The notes: generated by a model from the letters alone, not told the origin. Positions 44,729-55,600 are shown, counted from the first letter of the stretch. The stretch: DNA of 64,000 bases from Candidatus Syntrophosphaera thermopropionivorans (GCF_004353895.1 NZ_SMOG01000003.1:1-64000), one strand, 5' to 3'. A program made the numbers and translations.

Positions 44729-47497
44729 CTATTTAATTAAAATCATTTTGCGAGTTTTAAATCTATCTCCACTTTTCAAAATACAAAAATATATACCACT
44801 GCTTACTGATTGTCCATAATTGTCCCGTCCATCCCAGAGAATATTATACTCACCTGAACTTTTAACTTCGTTAATCAGAGTCTTTACCAGTTGACCTCTT
44901 ATGTTATAAACTCCCAGGAAGGTTTTTTTCTCTTCAGGTAGAGAAAACTTGATACAGGTGATAGAGTTGAATGGATTGGGATAATTTTGATTAAGTGCAA
45001 AAGATATTTCAGGGGTTAAAGAATCGTTAAGATTTGTACCTGTAGGAAGGTGAATAACTCCAATTTGTCCATTGAGATTATATAGAAAATCAATATCAGT
45101 GAGATTGGTATTGAAATGAAGAGAAAAACTTGCCAGAGGCGCTTTTTCGGGGTTTATAAGGGCAAATTTTGCTTGTTCAGAATTAAAAGCATATAAAAAA
45201 GTTTGCTCTGGAATGAGCCCTATTCCTAAATTTTGGATAGAATCAGCTTGAGTCAATTCCCAGTTTAAGCAATTTAAAGCATTTGGTGGATTCAGATGAA
45301 ATAATACTTCTGTTTCTGCTGGATTTTCTATGAGTTCAAATGAAATATTCATTTGAGGTAGCTCAAGTTCTTCCCCATTCTGGACTTCATAACGATACTT
45401 GGGATTCTGAATGTAGTGGCTGATTAGATAGGCATCCACAGAATCCAAAGCTTCATTATCATCCACATCTGCAGAATGGATACGATACTCACTCCAGGGA
45501 ATAGGATCAATCAAGGGCACCGGATCAAATCCTACCAGATATTGAAGCATAACCTGGACATCATTCATAGTGATTAAATCATCACTATCTACATCACCAT
45601 AAATAACCTGACTATAGTCAATTCCTGTAATCTTGATTTCATCTATATAAATCCCATCATAACCATAATTATTCCTGGACTGGAGAACAAAGCGTAAATA
45701 AAAATTATGTCCTGAGAACTGATTCAGAGGATAATAGATTTCTTCCCATGCATATCCATATCCCGTTAAAATTCCTAAATCTATCCAGTTTTCTGCATGG
45801 GTTGAGCCCTGAATATAGACATTATCCCATCTCATTCTCAGAAAAAACTGAGCTTTAATCATCAATACTGGTTTCTTTATAAATTCCAGAGAGATAGGAT
45901 TAGCCAGAGTTAAAGTATAAGTTCCCCCAGGAGCATAATTACCCGAAGGAGAATCGGTAATAACTGTTTCTCCTTGATAATTGGTTACTCCCCAAGGACC
46001 TATAGTACTCCAGTTGGACAAATCTTCACAGGGATCGTAAAATATAAGGGAAGATTCTACAGGAGTAAAAACTGCTTCATTTTTCTCTTTGGTGAGCAAG
46101 AAATTAGTTTCATAGATGTCCTCATTATTGTTACTGAAATGGATATTGTAATAGCCTTCCATAAGGTCATTAAAAGTAAAGAACCCCTTGGAATTAAAAT
46201 TAGTATTGGTAGCTGGAATGGTGTTCAGGTTAACTGCGGTATAGGGAATAAGATCACCCTCAAAATCTCTGAATTGTCCTTTAAAATCCACGGTTATTGC
46301 AGGATTAAGGGCAAAATTATATTCAATAGAACCAGATAGTGGAACGGTTACTTGCACTGTTTGGGGTTCATAACCTTCCGCATAAGCTGTGATATTATAG
46401 GTTCCAGGCAGCAGTAAACGATAATAATCACCCACCTCAGGGTCTGAATACACAATTTTATTACAATCTTGAACAGAGATGGAAGCTTTCAGGGGTCTTC
46501 CAGTATTAGAAGTCACCAATCCATAAACTCCACGATGCACCGATTCCAGAAAGTAAAGCATTGCTTCTTTATTATCATTCCACAAGCCAGGCAGTTCTGA
46601 AGCAGGTGGTGATTTAACCTCGTATATTTCAAAGGTAATTTGAGTACTGCTGGTGAAAGCATAGCCCCAATCATTCAAAGTTCCCAGAAGAGGGTAGGAA
46701 GTGGAGCCCCAAAAAATATTATTCGGATAAAAGAAACTATTCCCTAAAAAGGGATTATGGATTGAATAATCCGAAGCAATGTGGTACAAAAGCTCATTTT
46801 CACCAGTGGAGGAACGAGTGTATGACCAGGGACAATAGACTATACATTCGCCACCATGAAATTCACCCCCAAGCACAAAATTATGTTCGTTAAAAAGATT
46901 CATTATAGCAATCGTTTCTGGAGCCCAGGGATTACTATCAGGATGCAATTCCCCGTTCGGTAAAGGAAAATTACGATTAAGGTCAATATTACTGGCATTG
47001 TTTCTTCTGTTTAGCACATAACCATCAGGATTAAGCAAAGGACAAATCCACATTTCGGTGGTGTTCACTATATTGGCAATACGGGGATTGGTCTCATATT
47101 CAGAAGTTAATAACTGGATTAATCTGATGCATAAATCATAACCTACAATTTCATCTCCATGAATGGTGGAGATATAGTTAAACTCGGGTTCAGCTTCTTC
47201 TATATCTGGATTATCAGTTATTTTTAAAAAGTAAATAGGTCTCCCCTGAACGGATGTTCCTGCTATAATCAAACGACAAATATTAGCATAATTAGTAGCG
47301 GTTTCTTCCATAAATTGATAGTATTGTGTGATGGTTAAATAGTTATCTCTATTTTGATAAGCAATTTTGTCATTTAAATATTGTTCGTAGTTGGGAGTTT
47401 CTTCTATTTTAGTATCAGCAAGAGTTGAAAAAAGATACATTGCAGGAGTGAAAATCAATAATAGAAAAACAAGACTTACTTTCTTCATTTTTTCCAA
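44729..47497 (-). CDS. Secreted M14 zinc carboxypeptidase with dockerin-like and T9SS sorting domains
   Basis: The 922-residue protein has a signal peptide (1-27) and an M14 carboxypeptidase domain at about 60-320: STIHGDEIVGYD supplies His and Glu zinc ligands, NIDLNRNFP the substrate-binding Arg, EFHGGE the third ligand and ITFEIYEVK the catalytic Glu. A carboxypeptidase-regulatory-like repeat (~325-480), a MAM/jelly-roll-like domain (~490-640) and a dockerin-like pair (GDVDSDDLITMNDVQ, ADVDDNEALDSVDA; ~645-715) follow. The C-terminal FlgD-like domain (NPFNSITCIKFSLP) marks it for type IX secretion. It would trim C-terminal residues from peptides outside the cell. It is a paralogue of the protein at 49099-52008. 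Confidence 0.92.
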   Translation of the reverse strand: MEKMKKVSLVFLLLIFTPAMYLFSTLADTKIEETPNYEQYLNDKIAYQNRDNYLTITQYYQFMEETATNYANICRLIIAGTSVQGRPIYFLKITDNPDIEEAEPEFNYISTIHGDEIVGYDLCIRLIQLLTSEYETNPRIANIVNTTEMWICPLLNPDGYVLNRRNNASNIDLNRNFPLPNGELHPDSNPWAPETIAIMNLFNEHNFVLGGEFHGGECIVYCPWSYTRSSTGENELLYHIASDYSIHNPFLGNSFFYPNNIFWGSTSYPLLGTLNDWGYAFTSSTQITFEIYEVKSPPASELPGLWNDNKEAMLYFLESVHRGVYGLVTSNTGRPLKASISVQDCNKIVYSDPEVGDYYRLLLPGTYNITAYAEGYEPQTVQVTVPLSGSIEYNFALNPAITVDFKGQFRDFEGDLIPYTAVNLNTIPATNTNFNSKGFFTFNDLMEGYYNIHFSNNNEDIYETNFLLTKEKNEAVFTPVESSLIFYDPCEDLSNWSTIGPWGVTNYQGETVITDSPSGNYAPGGTYTLTLANPISLEFIKKPVLMIKAQFFLRMRWDNVYIQGSTHAENWIDLGILTGYGYAWEEIYYPLNQFSGHNFYLRFVLQSRNNYGYDGIYIDEIKITGIDYSQVIYGDVDSDDLITMNDVQVMLQYLVGFDPVPLIDPIPWSEYRIHSADVDDNEALDSVDAYLISHYIQNPKYRYEVQNGEELELPQMNISFELIENPAETEVLFHLNPPNALNCLNWELTQADSIQNLGIGLIPEQTFLYAFNSEQAKFALINPEKAPLASFSLHFNTNLTDIDFLYNLNGQIGVIHLPTGTNLNDSLTPEISFALNQNYPNPFNSITCIKFSLPEEKKTFLGVYNIRGQLVKTLINEVKSSGEYNILWDGRDNYGQSVSSGIYFCILKSGDRFKTRKMILIK

Positions 47498-47686
47498 CTC
47501 CTCAATTGCTCTTCATTTTATTAAAGCAATTATTATACCATAATATCAATAAAATATATATAATTAATAAATTTTCTCGTTTAATCTCTTTTTAATGATT
47601 ATAAAGAGACTTTAGCTGATTAAAAATTGCATTTATAATCAGTTAAGGTCTGTTTCGGTTATATGGAATGCTAAAGAGTTTGAGTT

Positions 47687-48619
47687 CTAAGCGGCTATAT
47701 TTTTAGCGTTGATTATGTTGGTTAAATGTAGACCCTGACTTCTGATTTCACGAATGAAACTCTGGAGATTGGATAGTTTTTTCTCGTTATGGCAATGAGT
47801 TATGATTATTATTGGTTCTCTTCTTCCCTGATATTTATTTAGAGAAGAGATTTTATTAGCTAAGGTCTGTTCCGTATCATCGGGAACATCAAGAAAGATA
47901 TCTCGTTTCAGAGCTGGATAACCACGAGAATAAGCTAAACTTTGAGCTAAAGAATTTTTACTGGTAGCGCTATCCACAAAAAAGAGATTATGCTTATTTA
48001 ACCAGTCTAAAATTATGGTCATCATTTCTCTATTTTCTGTTACACTGCTTCCTTGATGATTATTAGCTCCAACTGCCATAGGAAGTTGGGCATAGAAATC
48101 ATCCAGCAGTGCGGTTATTTCATCCGCGGAACTATTATTTTTAATACATTGCTTTTCCTGAACTCCAGTTCCTTCCATAGGAATATGAATCAAAACGGGA
48201 TGACCATATTGGGAAGCAATTTCACCTGCTTTTCTGGTGTAAGGAAGATTGGGCAGGACAGCAAAAGCAACTTCTGCAGGTAATTCTTGAGCAAACCTTT
48301 CCAGAAGTTTTCCATTATAGCCAAAGTCATCAACAATAATGACCACATCAGGAAGTTCAGAACTGTTTAATTTAGTATAGGGATAAGGAGTTAAAGGGAC
48401 ATTAGCGATTGTTTTAGAACCATTATTCTCTGAATTTAAATCAGTTAAGGAATCTCTGGAATTGAGTGAAGATTCCGATGAGGCAAGCTCAGTTTCTTCA
48501 CTTTTTCCCCTGTTTATATTCTCTTTTTGAGAGAAGGACTTATCACAAGAACAAAGTGTAAAAATCAGCATCAGAAGAAGAACGAGAGGTATAAAACGAG
48601 ATAGATTTTTCATTCCCAT
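47687..48619 (-). CDS. Divergent polysaccharide deacetylase lipoprotein (YibQ/DUF610-like)
   Basis: A 310-residue protein with lipoprotein signal (LIFTLCSC), a Ser/Glu-rich linker (30-75) and a NodB-like barrel: VVIIVDDFGYNGKLLERF, EVAFAVLPNLPYT, PVLIHIPMEGTG, NHQGSSVTE and a final TH motif (IIITHCHNE). This matches COG2861, related to polysaccharide deacetylases but of unproven substrate, often near envelope-division genes. It overlaps the DUF192 gene by 10 bases and lies between two M14 carboxypeptidase genes. Confidence 0.85.
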   Translation of the reverse strand: MGMKNLSRFIPLVLLLMLIFTLCSCDKSFSQKENINRGKSEETELASSESSLNSRDSLTDLNSENNGSKTIANVPLTPYPYTKLNSSELPDVVIIVDDFGYNGKLLERFAQELPAEVAFAVLPNLPYTRKAGEIASQYGHPVLIHIPMEGTGVQEKQCIKNNSSADEITALLDDFYAQLPMAVGANNHQGSSVTENREMMTIILDWLNKHNLFFVDSATSKNSLAQSLAYSRGYPALKRDIFLDVPDDTEQTLANKISSLNKYQGRREPIIIITHCHNEKKLSNLQSFIREIRSQGLHLTNIINAKNIAA

Positions 48620-49095
48620 TGAACCAGGTCTCCAATTTTTAAATTATGTTTTTCTGCTTGTCCAGCATTGAGCTCCAGAACATATCTATAGATTCCATTT
48701 GGTGCTATTGTTTCTTCGCTGAAAGGAGTATTGTTTTTTGCAATATGCATAATTTTTTTATCTTTATCAATGAAAATGATATCCAGAGGAATATAGGTAT
48801 TTTTCATCCAGAAAGGAGTTTCGGAAGGACCTTTAGGGTCAAAGAGCATTCCCCTATTTTCAGCCATAGATTCACGATACATCAAACCTTGAGTACAAGC
48901 AGCTTCTGTAGCAGCAATTTCTATTTCATAGATGGCTTTAACTTCTCCCGTAGGTGAGGTAATGGTTAAGGTTGCATCTTTTCTAAATTCTGTTCCTTTA
49001 ATGCTATCAAACGATTTTTCTTCTGGTTTAGACTTGCATCCATTAAAGCCTAAAACCAGACAGAAGACCACGATAAAAAGAATACCCTTTCGCAT
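48610..49095 (-). CDS. DUF192 family lipoprotein
   Basis: A 161-residue protein with lipobox (LGFNGC, Cys20) and a DUF192 domain: EIAATEAACTQGLMYRESM, RGMLFDPKGPSETPFWMKNT, PLDIIFIDKDKKI and the ending LELNAGQAEKHNLKIGD. DUF192 proteins are small periplasmic or lipid-anchored beta proteins of unknown function. Its start lies three bases after the carboxypeptidase stop, and it overlaps the next gene by 10 bases. Confidence 0.92.
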   Translation of the reverse strand: MRKGILFIVVFCLVLGFNGCKSKPEEKSFDSIKGTEFRKDATLTITSPTGEVKAIYEIEIAATEAACTQGLMYRESMAENRGMLFDPKGPSETPFWMKNTYIPLDIIFIDKDKKIMHIAKNNTPFSEETIAPNGIYRYVLELNAGQAEKHNLKIGDLVQWE

Positions 49096-49098
49096 TGA

Positions 49099-52008
49099 TT
49101 ATTTAAGAAGTAACATCTTATGAGAGATAGTTTTGTTTCCACTTTGCAAGGTATAGAAATAGACTCCACTGCTAACAGGTTTTCCAGCCTCATCCAAGCC
49201 ATTCCATTGCACTCTATGAATTCCAGAATTCATTTCACCATTGATTAAAGTTTTTACCAGCTGACCTTTTAGGTTATAAATTCCCAGAAAAGCTTTTGCT
49301 CTTTCGGGCAAGGAAAAAGTGATGTAAGTTATAGGATTAAAAGGATTAGGATAATTTTGGGAAAGATTGAAAGGTATAACAGGATTGAGAGGGTCGTTAG
49401 CATTGGTATCAGAAAGAATAGTGAATGAACTATCTCTACCATTTACACTATAAAAGAAGTCAATACTGACAGCTGGGGTCTGATAACTGATAGTGAAACC
49501 TTCGGTTATAGGTGAACCAAGATTGATATAAGCATATTTACCCTGTTCAGGATTGAAGGCACTGCGATAGATTAATCCCAGATTTTCCTCAATGGTTAAA
49601 TTGGATAAGGAATCAGAAGGAACAAGTCCCCAATCTAAACACTTTAAATTATTCTCTGGAAGGATTTGAAAGACAGCTTCTACGGTGTTATTTTCTCCTG
49701 TCTCATCCATAGTTAAAGTGACTTCTGGCAGGTTATCCAGTTGTGCACCTTGAACATAAAAACGAAATTGAGGATTCTGAATATATTGAGCAATAAAATA
49801 GGCATCAACCGAGTTCAAAATATCATTTCCATCCACATCCGCAGCAGCAATACGATTATTTTCCCAGGGAAGAGGATCAATTTCAGGTAGAGAATCATAA
49901 CCAACTATATAATCCAGAAGCAGTTGTACATCATTCATTGATACCATACGATCTCCATCCACATCACCATATACAATTAAATTGGCATCTATTCCAGAAA
50001 TCTTTATATCATCAAGATAGATACCATCTGCAGTAATCCCATAATCAGAGGTAAGCTTAAACCGGATATAAACATTTTGTCCAATAAACTGAGAAAGAGA
50101 ATAAGAAAGAGTGGTCCAGCTACTTTGTGTACCAGTTAAGCAACCAAGATCAATCCAGTTAGAGGCATTATTTGAAGCTTGCACATAGACAAAGTCATAT
50201 CCATTTTCCAGGGCATAGATAGTTTTAAAACTTAAAATTGGATTTAATATATTTTCCAGTGAGATAGGATTATTTAATTGAAGTATTCTGGTAACATTAT
50301 TTCCATAATTCCCATTTGGAGAATCAGTAATAACAGATTCACCCTGATAGGTAACTACCCCCCAAGGTCCTGAAGCAGTCCAATTAGATAAGCTTTCACA
50401 GGGGTCATAGAACAGCACTAATGGCTCAATAAAATTAAAGACGCAGTTATTATTTTCTGTGGTAAGCAAAAAATCAGTTTCATATAAGGTTGTATTAGCA
50501 TTACTAAATATTATATGATAATAGCCTTCAGGAATTTGCATAAACATAAAGCTTCCATTAGTATCAGCGGTAGAACTGCGTGGAGGGACCGTATTCAAAG
50601 TGACAGTTAAATTTGGAATTCCATAACCTTCCACATCACGAATTTGACCCATTAAATCTACGGTTGCAGCAGGAGAAAGGATAAAGTTGTATTCAGTAGA
50701 ACCAGAGGCAGGTACAGTAATTTGAGCAGTTTGAGGAATATAGCCATAGGCAGATGCAGTGAGAGTATAATTTCCTGGGAGCAATAAACGATGATAATCT
50801 CCCACATCGGGGTCAGTATGTATAGCTTTATCGTTGCCCTGGACAGTAATTACGGCATTTAAGGGTTGCCCTGCAGTTGAGGTGACCAAACCATGAATTC
50901 CTTTATGCACAAATTCCAGATAGGAAAGCATAGATTCTTGATTCAATGCCCAGAAAGAAGGAAGTTGTGAAGCTGGAGGCCATTTGTTTTCCCCAATTTC
51001 CATCGTAATATCCATATCATCAGTGTAACCATAATTCCAGTCCTGCATTGAGCCAGTGATAACATACCAGGCGGCACCATTAGTGATACCATGCGGAAAT
51101 TCTGTGCTATTATACATAGAAGAATTGTGACTGGTATAGGTTAAAGCAGCCTGAATAAATATATCATTATCAGGTGTGAGAGTATAAGTATAATCCCAAG
51201 GATAATTTGCTACCAAGGCACCACCGTGAAAATTAGCAGAAAGCACAAAATGGTGTGCATTGGAGAAATCCATTATAGCAATAGTTTCTGGAGCCCATTG
51301 ATTACCATCTGGATGCTGAATACCAGTAGGCATAGGAAAATTCCGATTAAGGTCAACACCGTTAGCATTATAACGTTGCCCCAGAACATAGCCATCAGGA
51401 TTCATCATTGGGCAGATATAAATTTCAGTGCTATTGACTAAATTGGTTATACGAGGATCAATTCTATACTGAGTGGTGAGCAATTGAATCAAACGTATGC
51501 ACATATCATAACCCACAACTTCGTCTCCATGTATGGAAGAAACATATTTGAATTCTGGTTCAGCTTCTTCTATATCTGGGTTATCAGTTATCTTTAAAAA
51601 GTAAATAGGTCTGCCTTGAACTGAGGTGCCCGCTTGAATCAAAGAGCAGATATTAGAATATTGATTTTCCGTATCTATCATAAATTGATGGTATTGAGTG
51701 ATAGTGTAGTAGGTATCTTTAGTATGTTCCAGAGAATCTATCTTCTGCAATTCCAGTGCATTCCGTCTGGCTAAATCAGGAAGTTTTTCTGCTTTAAATC
51801 CATTATTCAGCAATTTATTAAATTCATTATCATCTCTCACATAGACAATAATAGTGCCAGTATTACGATTAACATTATCTACGCTAATTTGTAAGGAATT
51901 CAGTATTTTAACATCAGAATCTATATCCCAGCTGGTAATATGCACAGGATATGAAAATGCTATAGCTGAACTCACGAGGAATAATGCTATAACTAATATT
52001 TTTTTCAT
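49099..52008 (-). CDS. Secreted M14 zinc carboxypeptidase with dockerin-like and T9SS sorting domains (paralogue)
   Basis: The 969-residue protein has a signal peptide (1-19), an N-terminal propeptide-like region (20-95) absent from its paralogue, and an M14 domain at about 105-370 (SSIHGDEVVGYD, GVDLNRNFP, NFHGGA, ITMEIGENK). Next come a regulatory-like repeat, a jelly-roll-like domain, a dockerin-like pair (GDVDGDRMVSMNDVQ, ADVDGNDILNSVDA) and the C-terminal FlgD-like T9SS domain (NPFNPITYITFSLP, IYNLKGQLV). Catalytic zinc ligands are intact. Shared architecture and long stretches in common with the protein at 44729-47497 show a gene duplication. It lies about 70 bases downstream of the SRP RNA gene and may share its transcript. 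Confidence 0.93.
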   Translation of the reverse strand: MKKILVIALFLVSSAIAFSYPVHITSWDIDSDVKILNSLQISVDNVNRNTGTIIVYVRDDNEFNKLLNNGFKAEKLPDLARRNALELQKIDSLEHTKDTYYTITQYHQFMIDTENQYSNICSLIQAGTSVQGRPIYFLKITDNPDIEEAEPEFKYVSSIHGDEVVGYDMCIRLIQLLTTQYRIDPRITNLVNSTEIYICPMMNPDGYVLGQRYNANGVDLNRNFPMPTGIQHPDGNQWAPETIAIMDFSNAHHFVLSANFHGGALVANYPWDYTYTLTPDNDIFIQAALTYTSHNSSMYNSTEFPHGITNGAAWYVITGSMQDWNYGYTDDMDITMEIGENKWPPASQLPSFWALNQESMLSYLEFVHKGIHGLVTSTAGQPLNAVITVQGNDKAIHTDPDVGDYHRLLLPGNYTLTASAYGYIPQTAQITVPASGSTEYNFILSPAATVDLMGQIRDVEGYGIPNLTVTLNTVPPRSSTADTNGSFMFMQIPEGYYHIIFSNANTTLYETDFLLTTENNNCVFNFIEPLVLFYDPCESLSNWTASGPWGVVTYQGESVITDSPNGNYGNNVTRILQLNNPISLENILNPILSFKTIYALENGYDFVYVQASNNASNWIDLGCLTGTQSSWTTLSYSLSQFIGQNVYIRFKLTSDYGITADGIYLDDIKISGIDANLIVYGDVDGDRMVSMNDVQLLLDYIVGYDSLPEIDPLPWENNRIAAADVDGNDILNSVDAYFIAQYIQNPQFRFYVQGAQLDNLPEVTLTMDETGENNTVEAVFQILPENNLKCLDWGLVPSDSLSNLTIEENLGLIYRSAFNPEQGKYAYINLGSPITEGFTISYQTPAVSIDFFYSVNGRDSSFTILSDTNANDPLNPVIPFNLSQNYPNPFNPITYITFSLPERAKAFLGIYNLKGQLVKTLINGEMNSGIHRVQWNGLDEAGKPVSSGVYFYTLQSGNKTISHKMLLLK

Positions 52009-52074
52009 TTATGTGTCCTATTCTTATATACATATAAGGTTCAAAAACTATGCAATATATTGACCTTTACTTTG

Positions 52075-52178
52075 AAAATGCCAGGCTTACAGTTGCACAT
52101 AACCTGCCTTGCTTAATGCTGCTTCATTCCTGACCTGACATATTTCACAAGCGGTTATTGCACTGTGCCTGGCATTAT
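52075..52178 (-). ncRNA. ffs: Signal recognition particle RNA, small bacterial type (4.5S RNA)
   Basis: Read on the minus strand, the apical part contains GTCAGGTCAGGAATGAAGC followed by AGC, the hallmark of SRP RNA helix 8: GGAA tetraloop, the symmetric loop and the AAGCAGC side bound by Ffh; AAGGCAGG follows as in E. coli 4.5S RNA. The ends pair as AATGCCAGGC with GCCTGGCATT, and inner arms (CAGTGCAATAACC with GGTTATGTGCAACTG) continue the rod, giving one ~100-nt hairpin with no Alu domain. A TTGACA promoter sits immediately upstream. The RNA would pair with Ffh to target membrane proteins. Confidence 0.92.
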
Positions 52179-52179
52179 T

Positions 52180-52208
52180 CATAAAAAAATATATCCTTTT
52201 TTTGTCAA
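52180..52208 (-). promoter_or_regulatory. Promoter of the SRP RNA gene
   Basis: On the minus strand TTGACA (52208-52203) and, 17 bases later, TTTATG (52185-52180) place the start site at or just before the first base of the SRP RNA hairpin. Confidence 0.65.
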
Positions 52209-52336
52209 TTCTTTTGATTCAATTTTCTTTTATTCAGAAAGATATTCATCGCATAATACGGATAAATATAGAAATTGATTATAAGAAAGATATATTGTCT
52301 TCAATTATGGATATTATAACTTACTGATGAATAAGT

Positions 52337-52402
52337 TATGTCCATATTCGGACATGAGTTGGACATGAGCTGGACATAAGCTACACATTAACTGGAAGGG
52401 AG
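52337..52402. repeat. Third 11-bp-period tandem repeat (AGYT-GGACAT type)
   Basis: Units AGTTGGACATG, AGCTGGACATA, AGCTACACATT and AACTGGAAGGG run from 52357 to 52400. They are preceded by an inverted arm (ATGTCC at 52339-52344 pairing with GGACAT). The period, the AGCT core and the upstream arm match copies 1 and 2, although the N7 part differs. TTGTAAG follows shortly after, as in copy 1. Confidence 0.7.
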
Positions 52403-52688
52403 GTAATAATTGTAAGACAAGATGGATATAGGAGATTTGAAAGAATTGTAGCTGCGGGATAATTTATGTAACTGCATTGAATTGCGATTTAAATAAATTC
52501 ATTAATAAGGAGGTAAAATTCCCTTTTTTATTTCAGCTAAAGAACCCATAATAGGGAAATAATTATATAATTATCTAACGGATATACAATAAGTTATGGA
52601 TATTAAAATAATGTATAAGGTGAAATCATTATATATAATTATTAGGATATCTTATTAATATATTTATCTCAGGTTTATAAGTTTTTCT

Positions 52689-55600
52689 TTAAAGGTTGAG
52701 TTCTATCCATATACCCAGACTGAAAGTACGAACACCTGTATCTCGTTTATTATCTGATGATTGATCCCAGGTTCCGGTTAAACCCCCGCGAATATCAGGA
52801 TTAAATTGATAGGTAGCAGAAGGACTGATAGCAAAATGCGTATAGTCACGGTCTACTTGAGAGCTTTCTCTTCCTTTAGTTTTATCATAATTTTTTTCAT
52901 AAAGAATAGATAAGCTGGAAACAAGTTCATTATTAATATGAATTTTCTTGTGGGTAAAGGGAACAGTAAATCCTTTTCCCTGAGTGAAAGAATAAGAAAT
53001 ATTGCCATTTACAGCATGGGTAAGATTGGTTTTTACTATATCATAAGTGTCCATATCCGTGGTATTTGTTCCGGAAGTAATAGAATAACTGATATTAGTA
53101 TTGACTTTTCTAAAGAAAGTGCCGGTAAAACCAACGAGTGGATTTAAAGCTAAGGAAACAGATTCTTGTTTAGGTTCTATCCAATCCAAATCTCCAGTTG
53201 CTCTGGTAGTATATTGCAGTCCCGTGTTTAATCTTGCTCCACTAAGGAATTTATTCATCCCGAACCAATTTTCAAAATTGATAAAAGATAGGGTTAAATC
53301 TGGAAAAGTGATAACTTCAGTTTGATTTGAAGCATTTGCTCGGTTTTTTTGTAAACTATACGAATAGGAGATAATGCTATCAAAATTACGGGAAAAAGTG
53401 ATGCCACTTCCGATAGAAATAGTGTTATCATCGCTAACAGAATCCAGATATCCTGCAGGAGTAGTATGAGGTAATCCAAGTTGAAAGAGGAAAGGTGGTC
53501 TATCATCTTTTCTTGAATAGGATTGTATATATGAGTTTTGATAGGTCATTGTGATATTTTTGACTTTAGAAAAAAGGTTTAAAAGAGTGACAGGAAAATA
53601 GGTTTCCTCTTTTCCTTTATCTTTATCTTTATCTTTGGGGGGTTGAGTTAAATCATTATTATCTTTAAAGCCTGGTTCTTCGGTTGGGATGTCTTCTTTT
53701 CCAAAATAGATTTCTTCTTTAAATCCATTTTCATAACCTTTTCCACTATCCCCATATTTTTCGGCTTCTTCTTGTTGTTTTTTCCATTCTTCTTCTTTCT
53801 TCTTTTTATCTTCATCCGAAGGAGATTTTGGTTCTTTATCAGAGTCCTTTATTTCATCCTGCTTTTTCATACCTTCTTTGCGAGAATGAGAAGAACTAAG
53901 ATTAACTGCCCAAGATGATAATAAACTGGAATTTAGCAGTGTCAAATTAGTTCTGATAGTTCTATTAGAGTTTCCATCACTCTGATACATTGTAATTTGT
54001 CCCTCATCAGTATTCTGGAAATATTTCCTTTGTGAATCGGAATAACGCGCACTAGCACTGGCAGTTAAATTAATATAATTCCTGAGATAATTTGGATTGT
54101 AGTTCAAGCCTAAATCTTGCACATAACGAGTCATCTTCCCGATATTAATATCTTGCCAATAAATCTTCTGTTTGAGGTCTCGTTCGGTATTTATTCTTGC
54201 TGAAAGAGAAATGTCAGAAGTTAGCCCCCAGCTGATATTATTGTCAGAAGTAAAAGTCTTGGTGGGAACTGTTTGAGTTCGCGGATACCAATCATAAACC
54301 CCTTCTCTTTTTTCCCAGTTATAACTTTGCGGTTCCGAACTACTCAGGGTAAAGCTATTATTAAAAGTACTGGGAAACCACCCTATACGGTAGTTTTTAA
54401 AGAGAATAAAACTGACTTTATCACTAGGAATTCCAAGATTGTAGTTTAAAGTTCCGCGCCAATTGAAAGTGGTATCCACTGTTGTAGGAGTGTATCGGTA
54501 TGATTTCTCAATACGACCACTGATAGAAGTTCTATAAATAGTATAGAATAAAAAAGGAGATTTAGGAGCGGTACGTTGACTGAACCCGAAATCAGCAGCA
54601 TAAACTAAGTTTTCTGTTCTTTGTCTATCTTTTTCCACGGGGTCTAAAATATTATCATATAGAAGGTCTGAATTGGCAAGGAATCTTGGTATACCCAAAT
54701 TATAATTACGAGATAAACTTAAAGGAATATCTAAACCCCAGGCATTAGGAAATAATTTATTCAGGAAAAATTTATTCATGATATTAAGAGTTTTAGTGCT
54801 GGTAAAAGTATTGGTTCTACCTCGTTGTATAATAGTATTAAAGTTTTCACTTTTATCTTCATAATCTATATCCAGTGTAATTACATCGGCAAAGGCAGAA
54901 TTCAGTGAGAGTCTTTTTGCCACACCGATATCTTCATAGGGTTCTGCAACTCGCATATCATTAAAATAGATGGTCCCATTATAAGGCTGTGGAATAGTTA
55001 AATCATCTGGAACATACAGTCCCAAATAAATATCGCGCACATTTGTTAAAGTAGGTGTTCCTTTAAACGAATAGATTTTATTATCTTCTCTGTATTCTCC
55101 TGAATTAACATCAGGGAACATTTCTTTAAGTTTTGTGAAATCCTGCAGTTCATAAGTAAATTGAGTCCAGTAATTACGATTCATTTTGGGTAGATAGTTA
55201 ACTACATGAATACGTTCTCTTACCTGATAAAAATTCAGGCTATCAGCTCCAATCCTGAAGATTATATCCAGAGAATCTGGATTAATAGGAGAGGATGAAG
55301 ATAATTCTGGATACACCCAGAATTTTATTTTATTATAGGAAAGCAGACTATAAGGTTCAAATAAACGCTGTCTTAAAAGGACCTGTTGTCCAGGTTGTAA
55401 GTTTTGAATATCCAGAGATAGAGCAGATTCACTTGATTCTCTTCGTTCTTCAATATAATAAGTTCCCGGAGGTGAAGTGTAATGAGCACTATTTCTTTGA
55501 TTATTAACGATACCAGAAAGATAGGAGATATTATAGGTATTGATAATATTATCCGGTACTATATATCCGTTAATATCGCGCACATAGAAATCTTCCCATT

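Larger units (their letters stand above)
52009..52688. other. Intergenic region holding the SRP RNA gene and a repeat element
   Basis: About 680 bases without protein genes. It contains the SRP RNA (52075-52178), its promoter (52180-52208) and an 11-bp-period repeat (52337-52402). An isolated AGGAGG at 52509 is not followed by a start codon at a suitable distance. No clear terminator for sprA is seen. Confidence 0.65.

Noticed and set aside
47616-47642. AT-rich inverted repeat CTGATTA/TAATCAG between the deacetylase and carboxypeptidase genes as a terminator
   Set aside because: Only seven AT-rich pairs with a 13-base loop and no T run; too weak to support.
52077-52176. A ~100-bp imperfect inverted repeat that first looked like a MITE
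   Set aside because: The loop region contains the SRP RNA core (GGAA tetraloop and AAGCAGC) and a promoter precedes it, so it is a structural RNA gene.
52938-53325. Plus-strand reading frames inside sprA and other large minus-strand genes
   Set aside because: They are shadows of conserved genes, lack ribosome sites and encode no recognisable domain.
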